A model generated the notes under the pieces. The model was not told the DNA's origin. It ran no database searches and was given only the letters and a program-made list of their open reading frames with translations. This document shows positions 19,508 to 31,134 of a DNA stretch of 64,000 nucleotides, in pieces. Numbering within the stretch: position 1 is the stretch's first letter; the number at the start of each line of letters is the position of its first letter. The stretch is from Polyporus tsugae (lineage: Eukaryota > Basidiomycota > Agaricomycetes > Polyporales > Polyporaceae), in NCBI GenBank assembly GCA_024305745.1, contig JAHRBS010000004.1:5518001-5582000 (forward strand), given 5' to 3'. The position numbers were made by a program, and so were the translations under genes.

Positions 19508-20461
19508 ATGGACCCTTGGGATCTGCTGCTTGAATCGTACCCAACTCCGTCTCCGTCCCCTCCACCGGTCATCCGCGCTATAAACGCGCGAGAAGCTAGG
19601 GCAACACGGCTTGCGCAGGGCAACAGCACTGTCAGTTCCAGAAATCTGACGACGTCCGAGTTGACGCACACCTCCTCGACAACAATCTCAATCAGTGCCA
19701 CCGACAACCGTGCCCCAACCGGTACAATAGCCGGAACCCCATCGAGTTCCGAGACCCACAGTACATCCCAATCCCGCGCGAACCGCCACCGGAACCAACA
19801 GCTCCGGTACCTGGAGCGACTCACACAAGAGCTTGTGCACGTCAGCCGACCCCTGAACCAGTTGTCCGCGCCGGAAGCCCATACCCACGCACCCGTCCAG
19901 AACGCCAGCGAGAACCCACCCCACCTGTCGCACACATCCCCATCCCCGTCCAAGTCGCGGGATCCACGGAAGCGTCCCCGGTCGCCGGAAGTAGCCGATT
20001 CGAATACCGAGAACTCCCGGAAGAACCCTCGCCTCCAACAGACTCAGACAACGATCAGGAACCTTCCAGATGTCATAGATCGGACTCAGACGGATTTGTC
20101 CGTGCCCTCGAGAACCTTGGTCTCCGCGCTTCCCCCACGACCACAGGATCCTTACCCACTTCCCAAAACCCCATCCAACCTCCCGTCCAAACCACCGGCA
20201 TCAGCCAACCACCCCGCGCTCATCGAGCAATGGTGCAAACATTTTCATTCGACGCGGCAACGCAAGCGTGGATCTCAGGGGAGATCGCAAACTTCATCGC
20301 GGCAACCCAACCCCAACGCGGAGGCAGGAACCACGCCCCGCCTAGACTCGCCCAGCCCGAGTACTTCGACGGCCTCAGCCCAGACTTCGAACAGTGGAAG
20401 TCTGACGTCCAGGTCTACGTGGCCGGCCTGGACAAAGATCCAGCAATATCTGCCGTCTTAG
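19508..20461 (+). CDS. Extra chromovirus frame b (317 aa) overlapping gag
   Basis: ATG at 19508. Ser/Thr/Pro-rich with a basic patch (KSRDPRKRPRSPE) and a coiled-coil-like piece (RYLERLTQELVHV). The last 232 bases overlap the start of gag in another frame; a -1 shift would join the two, but no clear slippery heptamer was found. The first two-thirds have no competing long frame on the same strand. It could be an N-terminal extension of Gag or an accessory protein. Confidence 0.45.
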   Translation: MDPWDLLLESYPTPSPSPPPVIRAINAREARATRLAQGNSTVSSRNLTTSELTHTSSTTISISATDNRAPTGTIAGTPSSSETHSTSQSRANRHRNQQLRYLERLTQELVHVSRPLNQLSAPEAHTHAPVQNASENPPHLSHTSPSPSKSRDPRKRPRSPEVADSNTENSRKNPRLQQTQTTIRNLPDVIDRTQTDLSVPSRTLVSALPPRPQDPYPLPKTPSNLPSKPPASANHPALIEQWCKHFHSTRQRKRGSQGRSQTSSRQPNPNAEAGTTPRLDSPSPSTSTASAQTSNSGSLTSRSTWPAWTKIQQYLPS

Positions 20462-21525
20462 GGTTGATTCGTGGTACAACTGTGAACAGATGGAAGCGTA
20501 ATCTCGTAGAGGACAAGTTTGTGGCAAACGGAAATAGATGGAACTACCCGGACGTAGCCGCATTCTGGGCCGAGTTGACAGCGAAGTTTAGACCAATAAA
20601 CTACGTTAACGACGCAATCATCGCACTCAATCAGATTCACATGGGCAATCGCCGGGCCGAAGACTTCTTTGACGAATGGGAAGATCTGACAGCCCGTGCC
20701 ACGGAAAACAAAGACACGGCCAACAACATTTATCGGCTCAAAAACGCGCTACCATTCAGCTACCTAGTTGCGATCAGCACGATGCCGGTAAAGCCTGTCA
20801 CCTACGCCCAGTGGAAATCTACGATCATCGCCATGGACAACGATCGCATCATCTTCAACCGCCAGATCCGTGATTTCACACGTCGACCACCCCCGCAACA
20901 GCCGCCCCCACGTGCTCCACCTCAGTACCCACCGCCGAATGCTCCCCCGCGCTATGGTAACCCTCCCCCACGATACCCAGGAAATGCCCCCCGGTATCCG
21001 TCACGATACCCAGAGTATTCCCCGGTGTTCCCTCCTTCGCGATATCCGCCATATGCCCCAGCGTCACAATACCCACCGCCCCGGCCATACTACCCACAAC
21101 GTCCCCAGGTACCCACGATGCCGGGAGACAGACGCACAGGCACAGGGGTCACGTATGGAGGAGCCGGACAGCCGATGGACATTGATCGGCTCAGGGCCCA
21201 ACCATGCCAAAAGTGCGGCGCAAAACAGACCGAGAAGGGCTCATGTGGAGACATGTGGCATATCCCCAACCGAACCGGCGCAGCTGCGGTACAGAAGCGC
21301 CGATGGGAAGAACACGACAGTCGCGAGGAATTCCTCGAAGAGGTCAGACGTTTCCATCAAGAAGACCCCGAGGACTTCCTTGCACAGATTGCCGGGGTAA
21401 CGGTCCCTACCTATCACGAGGACCCAGAACCACAGCACGCACCGGAGGAATACACGGATGGATACAACGAGATACAGCAACAGATGGACGAGTACGAGCA
21501 GCATTTTCCCTACGGTCCCACGTAA
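20230..21525 (+). CDS. gag: Chromovirus Gag
   Basis: 431 residues. Structural protein that packages element RNA into particles. The gag core is visible: PEYFDGLSPDFEQWKSDVQVY near residue 45, then FWAELTAKFRPINYVNDAI and RRAEDFFDEWEDL. A Pro/Tyr-rich linker (about residues 215-300) is followed by CQKCGAKQTEKGSCGDMWH near 320. The spacing there (C-x2-C-x9-C-x4-H) differs from the usual C-x2-C-x4-H-x4-C knuckle. The C-terminus is acidic. The frame is intact. Pol opens only 17 bases beyond the Gag stop in another frame, so simple frameshifting cannot join them as the sequence stands. Confidence 0.85.
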   Translation: MVQTFSFDAATQAWISGEIANFIAATQPQRGGRNHAPPRLAQPEYFDGLSPDFEQWKSDVQVYVAGLDKDPAISAVLGLIRGTTVNRWKRNLVEDKFVANGNRWNYPDVAAFWAELTAKFRPINYVNDAIIALNQIHMGNRRAEDFFDEWEDLTARATENKDTANNIYRLKNALPFSYLVAISTMPVKPVTYAQWKSTIIAMDNDRIIFNRQIRDFTRRPPPQQPPPRAPPQYPPPNAPPRYGNPPPRYPGNAPRYPSRYPEYSPVFPPSRYPPYAPASQYPPPRPYYPQRPQVPTMPGDRRTGTGVTYGGAGQPMDIDRLRAQPCQKCGAKQTEKGSCGDMWHIPNRTGAAAVQKRRWEEHDSREEFLEEVRRFHQEDPEDFLAQIAGVTVPTYHEDPEPQHAPEEYTDGYNEIQQQMDEYEQHFPYGPT

Positions 21526-21542
21526 GCGCACATACGTGGTGA

Positions 21543-24500
21543 CCGTCACTGTACAATAGTTTTCAGAATCGGTTTTCTGTCTTGGACTCTGATGTACCCG
21601 TTCCGGGTTGTATGATACCTATGCCTACTTATCCACCGGACAACTCCACCATTCCCCACCCTACCCAGTTACGTACTATACTTATTAAAAATAACGAGAC
21701 AACTGATTGTCGGAGCCAACCTACAGGCAACAATCAGCGCGGCGGGTTAGAACCCGTGCTTAATTTCTCGTCCAAAAATAACAAAAAAGTCGAAAAAACC
21801 CCTAGTGCGCCCATTAACGCCATCCGAGTAATGTCCTACGGTCCGACGTACTTCAAAGTCACACGTGGCACCGGAAGCAAACAACTAGACATACCGGTCA
21901 TGATCAAAAACCTAGAAACTCTTCAGGTTTACGACACCAAGGCTCTCTGCGATACCGGTTGTACCGGTTCGTGTGTCAATAGAAACTTCGTTCAGCGTGC
22001 AGGCCTATCACCTAAGCCATTCCCACATCCCATTGACGTATTCAACGCCGATGGATCTCCCAACATAGGTGGTAGAATCACGCATTACGTTGACGTACAA
22101 CTACAGATCGGAGACCACGCAGAACAAATCCCACTTCTAGTCACTGATCTTGGCAAAATGGACATATATCTTGGGCACGACTGGATTGAGCATCACAATC
22201 TGTTGATACATTGGAAGAACAAAACCATTGAGTTCGACCGATGCCCGAGCACTTGCCATCACATCGTCAGCGCTGGTGATCGAATCTTCTCCCTACATAC
22301 CCGATCGTGGCTTGACGCCCGATCAGTCCACATACGTGCGAAAACGTCGGTAGCAATGGAAATCGCAATCAAACAGAATGAGGCCAAAGCAGAACAAATG
22401 TTCGAGGAAATGATCCCAGAGTACTATCGAGATTTCCGCGACGTCTTCGACGAAGCGACGTTCTCCACTCTTCCCGAACAACGGCCTTATGATCACGCAA
22501 TTGAATTGACCATGAACGCTAAACCGTATTGTGGAAAGATATACCCCATGACCCTAGACGAACAACAAGCGCTAGACGTGTTCTTAGAGGAAAATCTATC
22601 CACGGGTCGAATTTGTCCATCGAAATCCTCGTGGGGGGCTCCGTTCTTCTTTGTCAAGAAAAAAGACGGCAAACTGCGTCCCGTTCAGGACTACAGACAG
22701 TTAAACGCCTTGACCAAGAAAAATGTGTACCCTCTTCCTCTAATGCTAGAGATCCTAGATCGGCTGAAAGGCGCCCAGTACTACACCAAGTTAGACATAC
22801 GTTGGGGATACAACAATATTTGTATAGTCGAAGGCGATGAGGAAAAAGCAGCGTTTATCACAAATCGCGGCTTATACGAACCTCTCGTCATGTTCTTCGG
22901 CTTAACGAATTCCCCGGCGACTTTCCAAATGATGATGAACTCGATCTTCCAAGATCTGATTCTTCGTGGAAAAGTCATTGTGTACTTGGACGACATCATC
23001 ATCTGCACAGCCGATCTAGAAGAACACCGACGCATAGTACGACAAGTCCTACAGATCCTTCGAGACAATCACCTTACGTGTAAACCCCAGAAGTGCGAGT
23101 TCGAAACTCAGGAAACCGAGTACCTAGGTCATATCATCACCCCCGGCGAGATCCGCATGGACCCGGGCAAGGTCAAAGGTGTCACTGATTGGCCGGTACC
23201 CACGTGCAAACGTGATGTACAGAGTTTCCTCGGATTCGCAAACTTCTATAGACGGTTTATCAAGGACTTCTCAAAGATCGCTGGACCAATGAATCGTCTC
23301 ACGGGTCTTAACGTATGGACATGGACTCCAGAGCATCAACTCGCTTTTGAAGGGATCAAGGGCGCAATCACACATGCCCCCGTGTTAGCCATACCCAACG
23401 ACACGGATCCCTTAAAAGTCGAATGCAATGCCTCGAACTTTGCGATCGGAGCTGAGCTCTCGCAGTGCCAGAACGGACTATGGAAACCTATTGCCTTCCT
23501 ATCACATTCCTTAACACCCGCACAAAAAGGATACAAGATCTGGGATCGGGAAATGTTGTCGGTTATCGCCGTGTTACAAGAATGGCATCACTTCCTCCAA
23601 AACGCGCGAGATTTCGAGGTCCATAATGACCACAAAAACCTCGAATACTTCCGAAAACCACAACGGCTAAACGCGCGACAAGCGCGTTGGGCGACAACTC
23701 TCGCGAACTACCATTTCAAGTTACACCATAAACCAGGTCGTACCATGGGCAAAGTAGACGCTCTGTCTAGACGCGTGGACCATGAAACCGGTCCCGTGAT
23801 CGAAAACTTCACGTTGCTCAAGGAACACTGGTTTGCGGCTTCTCATACGATAGACGGAGCGGACAATCTGAAGAAAATGTGTTTGGAACACGTTAATCTT
23901 TATGACCATCTTGTCGTCGAGAAACTAGGAAAAGACAATGATTGGGAATTAGCCGAGGACGGCTTAATCTACAGGAGGGGGAGAATGGTCGTTCCAAACC
24001 ACTCGGAACTTCGCGGACGCGTCATCGCTTCACACCACGATTCAATCACGGCTGGACACCCGGGCGCAGCCAAAACACAAGATCTGATCATGAGATCTTA
24101 TTGGTGGCCGTTCATTCGGAAAGACGTTGCCAAGTACGTCGCCGGATGCATCATGTGTCAGCACGTCAAGATTGATCGACAACCACGTGCCGCACCACTT
24201 CATCCCAACCCTATCCCCGATCAGAACTGGCAATTCATCACCATGGACTATATGACCGGACTACCCAAATGCAACGGACACAATGCCATACTAGTCTTTG
24301 TCGATATGAAGTCAAAGGACTACATCGCTATCCCCTGTTCAAAAACACCAAGCGCATATGGTCGGACCGAGGCCCTACCCTCGTGTCCTCCTTCACCAAA
24401 GAAGTCTACCGACAGATGGAGATCGAAGGCAATCCTAGTACAGCCTATCATCCCCAGACCGACGGCCAGACCGAGCGCATGAATCAAGAGATCCAGACCT

Positions 24501-25420
24501 ATCTACGGATCTTCATCAATCACAAACAGGACAACTGGGTCGAATGGCTACCGCTAGCAGAGTTCGCTTACCGATGTCGTGTACACGCGTCCACAGGAAT
24601 GTCCCCTTTCTTCATGACTCACGGTCACAAACCCAACACCGGAGTCGAGACTTTGAAAGACGGCATCAATGAATCCGCCAAGCAATTCGCCGAGCGAATG
24701 CAACACATCGGGAAGCAAGCAGCGCAGGCGCTAGAGATAGCGCGAGAAGCAATGAAACGACATTACGACAAACATTGACGGCCGTCATGAGACTACAAGA
24801 TAGGCGACTACATATACATAGACGCACAGAACTTCCCCACCGACCGACCAAACAAGAAACTCGAAGACAAGCGCTATGGCCCTTTCCGAGTTGAAGAAAA
24901 AGTCGGTGCTAGTGCATATCGCCTAAAACTCCCACCCAAGTGGAAGTTACGTCACCCCGTATTCAACAAAGTACTCTTAACCCCTGCACACGATCCCGAA
25001 TTCCCGAATCAAGGGAAAACCAGTCGAGAAGTACCCACTCTTCTGGAACCCGACCGAGAAGCTGAATTGATCTTAGATTCAAAGATCGTAGAAGGATCGG
25101 GTCGATCTCGCAAAGTTCACTACCTCGTTCAATGGTGTGGACTCACACGAGCTGACCGCGAATGGGTACCTTCGGATACAGACGAACTCCAGACGGACGA
25201 GGCCAAGAAACTCATCACCGCTTTCTACGCAGCGAACAAATTCGCGCCGCGCATCCACGTTCGCTACCTACTCACCGCTACGGACAAGCATGGACAAATA
25301 ATCACATACGACACAGATTCTTATGACTTTTGGACACGTAGATATAATGACTGGAAAAGACGAAATCCTAATGAAAGTAATACACAACAGGACTATGTAC
25401 GACACTTTGCTTATGACTAG
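21543..25420 (+). pseudogene. pol: Chromovirus Pol: protease, RT, RNase H, integrase, chromodomain (broken)
   Basis: Numbering from 21582. Aspartic protease ALCDTGCTG (catalytic Asp about 124). Reverse transcriptase with LRPVQDYRQLN, GLTNSPATFQ and YLDD at about 468. RNase H: the first catalytic Asp is replaced (VECNAS near 613, usually E-x-DAS), but the later Asp (HNDHKNLEYF) remains. Integrase: HH near 816, CIMCQ, first catalytic Asp in FITMDY about 887. Near 24345 the frame changes with loss of about 25 residues; the second frame gives WSDRGPT and TERMNQE. Then TGA codons at 24776 and 24788, both explainable as CGA to TGA, precede the GPFRV module and a C-terminal chromodomain (ILDSKIVEG...HYLVQWCGL, 25067-25230). 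The chromodomain, known to target heterochromatin, defines the lineage. Confidence 0.9.
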
Positions 25421-25481
25421 TTAACCCATGGTATTAACGACTACCCCACTAACGCTTCGCGGCTTCCTGGGACATGAAGCT

Positions 25482-25495
25482 AAAGAGGGGGGTAA
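25482..25495 (+). promoter_or_regulatory. Polypurine tract
   Basis: aaagaggggggtaa immediately upstream of the 3' LTR; expected primer for plus-strand DNA synthesis. Confidence 0.8.
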
Positions 25496-25690
25496 TGTTA
25501 CGATACGACTTTCACGATTAGTAATACCACCTGTAACGACATGTACGACCTGCCCTGAAGCACCTGGTCCGTGCACAGGCTCCAAAGCAATATATAAACC
25601 CCTCGATAGCTGCGGTAATTCCCCAGCTTCGAGTTGGTCTTTAGTTCCCCAGTCCTTCGCTTATTGCTAGTGTGAGGTCTGACCTTATCA
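25496..25690 (+). repeat. 3' LTR (195 bp)
   Basis: Same ends and length as the 5' LTR, two transitions apart. It is followed at 25691-25695 by the target duplication aaacg. Confidence 0.95.
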
Positions 25691-25741
25691 AAACGTTGGA
25701 ATATATGGCTCGACGGAGGAAGGACTGAAGGGCAAGCTGTT
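25691..25741 (+). pseudogene. SUN-domain pseudogene, 3' piece after the chromovirus
   Basis: After the duplicated aaacg the SUN similarity resumes; one frame gives EEGLKGKLF, matching GEKLKGRQF in the intact gene. The similarity ends near 25741, where the convergent family A remnant begins. Confidence 0.55.
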
Positions 25742-26290
25742 CCTAGGGACACGAAGCTTTTACTTGCTTGTACACTTGCTCATAGACGTCTCCCAGAGAT
25801 CCTTGGTGGGTGACGGCATGCCTATGAAATGTAAAAGGTTCGATCATCAGTTCGTGGGTTTCGGTAGAACAAATAAATAATCCATGCCTTGCAGCACCCG
25901 ACCCTCCTAGGGCTACAAATGCGGTCGGAAGCTGGCAAGTCGGGTACCGCGTCTGTGATCGACGCATACACAGCGACGACCAAGTAAGGATAGCTGATGA
26001 TCGCGGGGCCCGCAACGATAGGGGACGAAGAAGGGTACAGGAAGGGGCAGCGGAGGCTGACGATGTACAGGATTAGGGAGGAACACAGCAGCGGAGAGTG
26101 GGAAGCGTCGGCATCTGTGTTTGCGTCAGCTAACTACTAGGCTATGGGTGCCGTAGGTCAGGTCAGTAGATAACATACCCTCTTCAAGTTGGGATGCTGG
26201 CACACTAGCACGGCATTGAACAGCTAGTGGTGGCATGGATCGTCAGCAACTCGAAAATAAAAAGGACAGAAGGTTCGCCTTATATCATGT
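25742..26290 (-). pseudogene. Family A copy 1 (unknown gene family, decayed)
   Basis: On the minus strand this matches 50230-50960 by eye: shared blocks include TRYPTCQLPT against YAYPTCQFHT, the caccaaggatct/caccctccaaggatcc block, and, upstream, gataacatac followed by the ctagtggtggcatggatcgtcagc block. The best open piece is 90 codons (25743-26015). The parent gene is not recognised; in copy 3 an N-terminal exon with a hydrophobic stretch is visible. Its end faces the end of the SUN pseudogene, the same convergent arrangement as at 31.3 kb. Confidence 0.5.
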
Positions 26291-28032
26291 TTGTCAAGCG
26301 CTAAATCTTGTCCAGGACGTCACGGTACCGTGACGCGGCTAAGTTCCTCTTGGTCGCAGAAAGTAAAGACCACGGGGCTTGTCGTTCTACTCTCCTTTCT
26401 GTCCCCTGCATTCGACCACTTCTCTCTTCTTCTCCGCCGTGCAGTGAGTATTATGTAGTGAGTATTATGTCTTTTTACCCTCTTCGTAGCGACTAACGAT
26501 CTCCGCAGCAGTCATATGTACGTGACCTCCTCCGCCCCTTTTAAATTTGCTGTGCCAGTACAGCGCCGGGGTTTGTCTCACTACTAGTTAGCTGAGATCT
26601 TCAAAGCGCGCTCCATCGGCCATAGTTTTGCGGATGCTTCTAGCCCAAAGAGCCAGTATTGGCGCCACAGGTGGCGAAAGGCAGCAGTGCGACTTAAGGA
26701 GTGTGCGAGGTCTCTGCCACGCAAGCGTGCTTTCCCGCCTGGCTGCGGCCGCCTATTGCGCGCCACCACTCGCTGAAACTCGCTCTCCGACTGGCACTGG
26801 CGCAGCTCCAGCACGCGACACCCTCTGGAGTGAGGAAAGGCAGGACTCCTCGTCCTGCAACTCTTCCTCCTCTCACGCCGAGGTGAGCACGTCCGGCGCG
26901 CGCCCTTTTATTCGTGACATCTATTCAGACTTCGATGGTGCCCGGAAGCCCGACCATCCGCGGCTGCCGCGAAGTCCGCGCCGACCCCATCCGTCGCAAG
27001 CTCCTCTTCGCATATACCCAAGCAGCCCGTTCCGGCGACCACGACGACTTCCTTTTCTTCACCTTCCTTACTCTCGCCCTCTTCGCCCGTCATCGCACAC
27101 CCCGAACAATCTGGGATTAGCGCAAACTATCCTCCGCTGATCCATCCTCTTCGACGACGTCAATCCGGTTGTCTCGCCTAGGCAGACGATTGGTATGACC
27201 TCTGATGGTCATATAAACCTTACGGCACCAGACTTTACTAGTTTCCCCGTCGCCTTCGTTTTTTGCGACAGACGGTGCGGTCTGCAGACCTTCGTCATGA
27301 TACAGAGTCACGACACCGCAATACCAGGCCTGTGGGTGGCACCGCCGCTCACTGCAAGAGCTCTGCAAGCGCAATGTCAACTGACGCATTTTTCTGCGCC
27401 GCAGATCACCAAGGCACCAACTTCAGCGGTACATCTCACTATTTTTCGTACGTCTAGCGGCACTGACCGAGAGCGACTGCTGTTGCTCTTGTAGGTCCAG
27501 TGAAACATTCTTGGGAATATCCTCGAGGACAAGATCGCGGCCACAATGAGGTTCTGGCCAGCTTGCAAGCTTGGCAACGACCAGGTCCGTCGATGTCTTA
27601 CTTTCCCTTCTGATTGATCCACTCAATTCACAACATTTCTCCGCAGTTGTAAACGTGAACTCAGGGCCACTTGGGCTTGCATATATACGCTGGAGTTCAG
27701 TTAACTAACTATCTCAGGCTGTCGATTCGTGGTGTGATGATATCCTTCCGACTATGCCCGAGGCTGTTGCAACTGCGCAGATCCGAGTGCGTTCAAGTCC
27801 ACCATGGGCTTCCCCGCTACCATTGGACCTGTGAGACATCTGGATCGCGAGCGGTACTCCTCTCGATACAGCTCTTCCCTGTTCTAAACATCCAGATCAC
27901 CTTGCTCGACGAGATCCGCGGTGCATTCGCGGTAGCGCTCCGCTATACTCCTTGACATTGCCGTACTCCTGCACTCCCTCTCACCAACGTGCCCATCTGC
28001 GGATCCCACCATACCAATAATTCCCGCATCCT
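26291..28032. other. No gene recognised
   Basis: Contains a 170-codon plus-strand frame (26628-27140) rich in Pro/Ser/Arg and overlapping frames to 27955. The block at 26357-26385 repeats 29 bases of the 12.2 kb pseudogene exactly. A minus-strand frame (27884-28087) lies downstream of the Zn2Cys6 gene and might be a lost exon of it. Confidence 0.35.
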
Positions 28033-28450
28033 TCAATAACTTGGGGGCTGTGAAGCTGTTTGGGACCTTTGGGTTGTACCTGGACACAACGATTCCTTTG
28101 ATGTCTGAGTTGTGACTTCCCGTTTCCGTTCGTTAGGCTCAAGTGCTGGTGTTGCCACAATGTCAGTCACTCGAAGTTCGAATATTTGACGTTGACAGAC
28201 CTTTGGTGGAACCCTTTCGATACGGACCGCGTTTGCCACGCATTTTCCGTGGTGCATCAGCGCATTCCCATTGAACTCCGTACTTGACGCAACGAAGGCA
28301 AGGACGGCCGTCATCGCATTTCTTGGCGGATTTCTGGCACTTGGTGCATGCTCGCTTCACTTGGCGACGAGTACCGGTTCTGGTTCTGGATGTAGATGAG
28401 GTGGGAGAATACATTGAGATCTGGTTTGGGGGGGATGCGGAAGTGTCCAT
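28033..28450 (-). CDS. Small Zn2Cys6 binuclear-cluster protein, two exons
   Basis: Exon 1 28450-28201, a 55-bp intron 28200-28146 (gtctgt...cag), exon 2 28145-28033; about 120 residues. The cluster is C-x2-C-x6-C-x5-C-x2-C-x8-C (CTKCQKSAKKCDDGRPCLRC...EC), preceded by basic RRQVKR and followed by RKMRGKRGPYRKG. This is a fungal GAL4-type DNA-binding domain, of a subgroup with the RGPYK tail. Known members are several times longer, with a regulatory C-terminal part; here only a short Thr/Ser/Gln tail follows before the stop. It is either a truncated copy or part of a longer gene with further exons downstream (to about 27.9 kb). An earlier in-frame start exists at 28564. Confidence 0.6.
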
Positions 28451-30875
28451 GTTGGAGAGAATTGTTATACTCGCACTATGCGATTTAATGATCCGGAGGA
28501 GTCGAAAACTGAAGGAAGAGAGGGCTGCCATTAATACTAGCGGGAGATAAGCGCACAAGGGCAAGAGGCGAAGATTACAATCATTACGTTTTCGAGGGTT
28601 CGAAACCGAGTTGATTTAATGGTGTGAGTCACACAGTCACACAGTCCAACCACAAGCAAGGTCTCCATCCGTCCCAACACAACTGATTTTCCTCCCCAGT
28701 GGGCGGAGCAGCCCAGTGTGCTTCAACTTGAAGTTCCTTTATCCAAACCACTCCCAACATGATGATTTTACCTCGATGTGACCACGACGAGGTCGTGCTG
28801 CTGCCGACGCACCCGATTCTTCCGGGTGATGGACACAGGGATACCCGGGCAATGCAAGAAGGTCGCAGGTAACTGAGGCGGAGCGCCTCCTCAAGAAGAT
28901 AGCGGGCTACAAGGAACGCACCGATCCCACCATTCATGGCGAGGTTCCGAGTCCTATTTCGCGGCGTCACTAGTCACTCCTCGTATGTATACGTATGAAA
29001 GGGTTGACTCCGCTCCACGGGACCCCCCCTTTCTCAGATCGGCTTCCCCGACCAGTCGAAGAGGATTCAGCGTCCGTACGCAGGCGGGCACGACAATGTT
29101 CCGGCAGTGGGTGCGTGAATACCTGTTGCGCTCACCCATGCCGGATGCCTCCAACCCGATGGTGCGGCAGCTGCCAGAAAATTTCTACAGAGGCGCCACT
29201 GCGAACGACGTAGCGTCTGTAGACTATGTAGGCATGGCATGGAGCTCTGTAGCCCGATGTAGTGACATGTACTAGTCGTAAAATCAGTTCAAAATAAACC
29301 TGTCGGTGGACTCCCAAGGCAGTCGAAAGATTTGAGCCGATCATCAGTGGCCTTGGAAGAATATGCACTCACAGTTTTCTGAGTAACCGCGCTCGGCGCT
29401 CGCGAGCACATAAGCCTGCCCTGAAGTCGGCGCTTAGTGTTGGTCTTGCGCTTCGCTGACTCTCTCTTTGCATCGACACTTTCCAATCCGCCCCGCTCCG
29501 ACCTCCCTAGGCCATCATTTCCAGCTCACTATGCTTATCATCTCTGACGCAACTCTTGGGTACATCTATGCACTATTCAACGCTCGGATAGGAAGGTATT
29601 CACCAACAGTGTTCGTCGCTTGTCTCTATTCCACGCTCGGGAATGCATACACCGGGATTGAGCACACCAGCATGCTCTTGGAGGGTAGGGACTTCGAGGA
29701 CAAGCTGCCCGTGAACAACCAGGAGGAGGTATACAGAGGTGCGTACTCACTAGACCAGGGCGAGCCTGTGAGTTTTACGTTCCCTACCTTCCTGCGTCAC
29801 CATGGAGTATGCTGCACAACTTGCAACATGTCCTCGCACTCGTCTCCAGGCACAATCCATCCCTTGTAAGTCTGTCGCCACAGCCGCTGCTCATGCATAT
29901 CGCTGACTGTGCGATACCTCGACCTCGGCATCCGCTGGCTGCGCTGCGCTGAGCGGACACAGCTCAACTCAGTAGAGGACATGGTCAGTGTCCTTGTTTC
30001 AAAGCACTATTTGAAGATCCTGACTTTACCCGACTCCAGCAGCCCATGCCCGGCATACTCTGGACCTCCTGGAGTGGTGGCCATGCCCATTTGGGGGCCA
30101 AACCTTTTGATCATTTCCTGTGGAAGGTGGTGCTGACGGTACAGGTGCGAGTGAATACAGGTGAGTACTAGACTGAGCTTACGGTCATCAAGGGCGGGTG
30201 GACGGGTCCGAGTCCGAGTCGGGGGTCTTTATCCTGAGGAAGAAATGGGTGCGTCGTTCGTTCGCGCTCTCCTGACTGGTCTGACCGCCCTCCTTATTTT
30301 TCTGTCAGACTGTCTTCGATCCTCGGCCGCATTGGTAACGTAGCGATACCTAGCTCGGTGGGGTAAGTAGTCCGACGGTTTCACGTAACGTAGGTGTGTT
30401 GGCCATGTGCCGGGCGAATACTGGTCAAGAGCAGTCTGGTGTTACGTACGGTGTCACGTACAATATCATGTAGTATGTCCTTATTAAATCACATTAGTTT
30501 TCGTTCTATTCCAGACGTCCGATACGACCTACCGGGCGAATACAGCAGAATCACAGATGTTTACAGAATTCTACACAGGTTCTACAGGGTACTACATAGA
30601 CGTTGCACAGCCGTACAGCGCTCTACAGAAACGGGACTTGTCTACGCGGTCTCCACGCCTCCAGAGTCTACAGAGGGCTATGTAGACAAGTCTTTTTTTT
30701 TCCTTCAGTGAAGGACCGGTTATGCCGTGCCTTCAGAGAATGACGGAGACGTCGATGGGTCTTTAAGCACGATGGATGGGAGGAGTTGGGGCGAAGCGGA
30801 ACTGCGTTCGAGTGTTGAACAGTAACATCTAGCAGAAATGCCTTCGTCGACGACCGGCCGCATAAGCGTGCGCGG
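28451..30875. other. No gene recognised; scattered exon-like frames
   Basis: Plus-strand frames at 28985-29275, 29468-29869 (contains AYSLDQGEPVSF, similar to the 3.8 kb motif) and 29909-30136 could be exons of decayed genes. 30540-30690 has many short ctacag/gtagac motifs, like 49620-49700 and the 3' side of the TIR element. Confidence 0.35.
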
Positions 30876-31134
30876 ATGCGCAGCCAAAACGTGGCGGACA
30901 GGGACGTCGTAGAGCTCTGGTGGCACGCAATGTGCTCCAATGAGATGCTCGCCAACGGAGTCCCCTCTCACCTACTCCGTTTCCTAAGATGTACGTCCCT
31001 GCGCCTGCACCTTCGACAAATACGATCACAAATCCCCCACGGAATTCCATACACCGGAAGAAGAAAAAGAAGGAAACGCCGCCCACCGACACGCTATTAT
31101 ACGACATAAATACTCACATCGCACCCTGCGGAGA

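Larger units (their letters stand above)
18566..25690 (+). mobile_element. Complete-length Ty3/gypsy chromovirus, 7125 bp
   Basis: Order: 5' LTR, primer-binding site, two extra frames, gag, pol (protease, reverse transcriptase, RNase H, integrase, chromodomain), polypurine tract, 3' LTR, with a 5-bp target duplication. The two 195-bp LTRs differ at only two positions (both transitions), so insertion is recent, yet pol is already broken by an integrase deletion/frameshift and two TGA codons. It may move only with help from intact relatives. It inserted into an already decaying SUN gene copy, in the same orientation. Confidence 0.95.

Noticed and set aside
19501..19953. 150-codon minus-strand frame inside the chromovirus
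   Set aside because: Antisense to extra frame b; composition mirrors its Ser/Pro codons.
20200..20461. -1 frameshift site joining extra frame b to gag
   Set aside because: The frames have the right relation but no convincing slippery heptamer plus structure was found.
21522..21566. Possible 45-bp intron (gtaagc...ttttcag) removing the gag stop
   Set aside because: The join would leave gag in a frame that stops soon and does not enter the pol frame.
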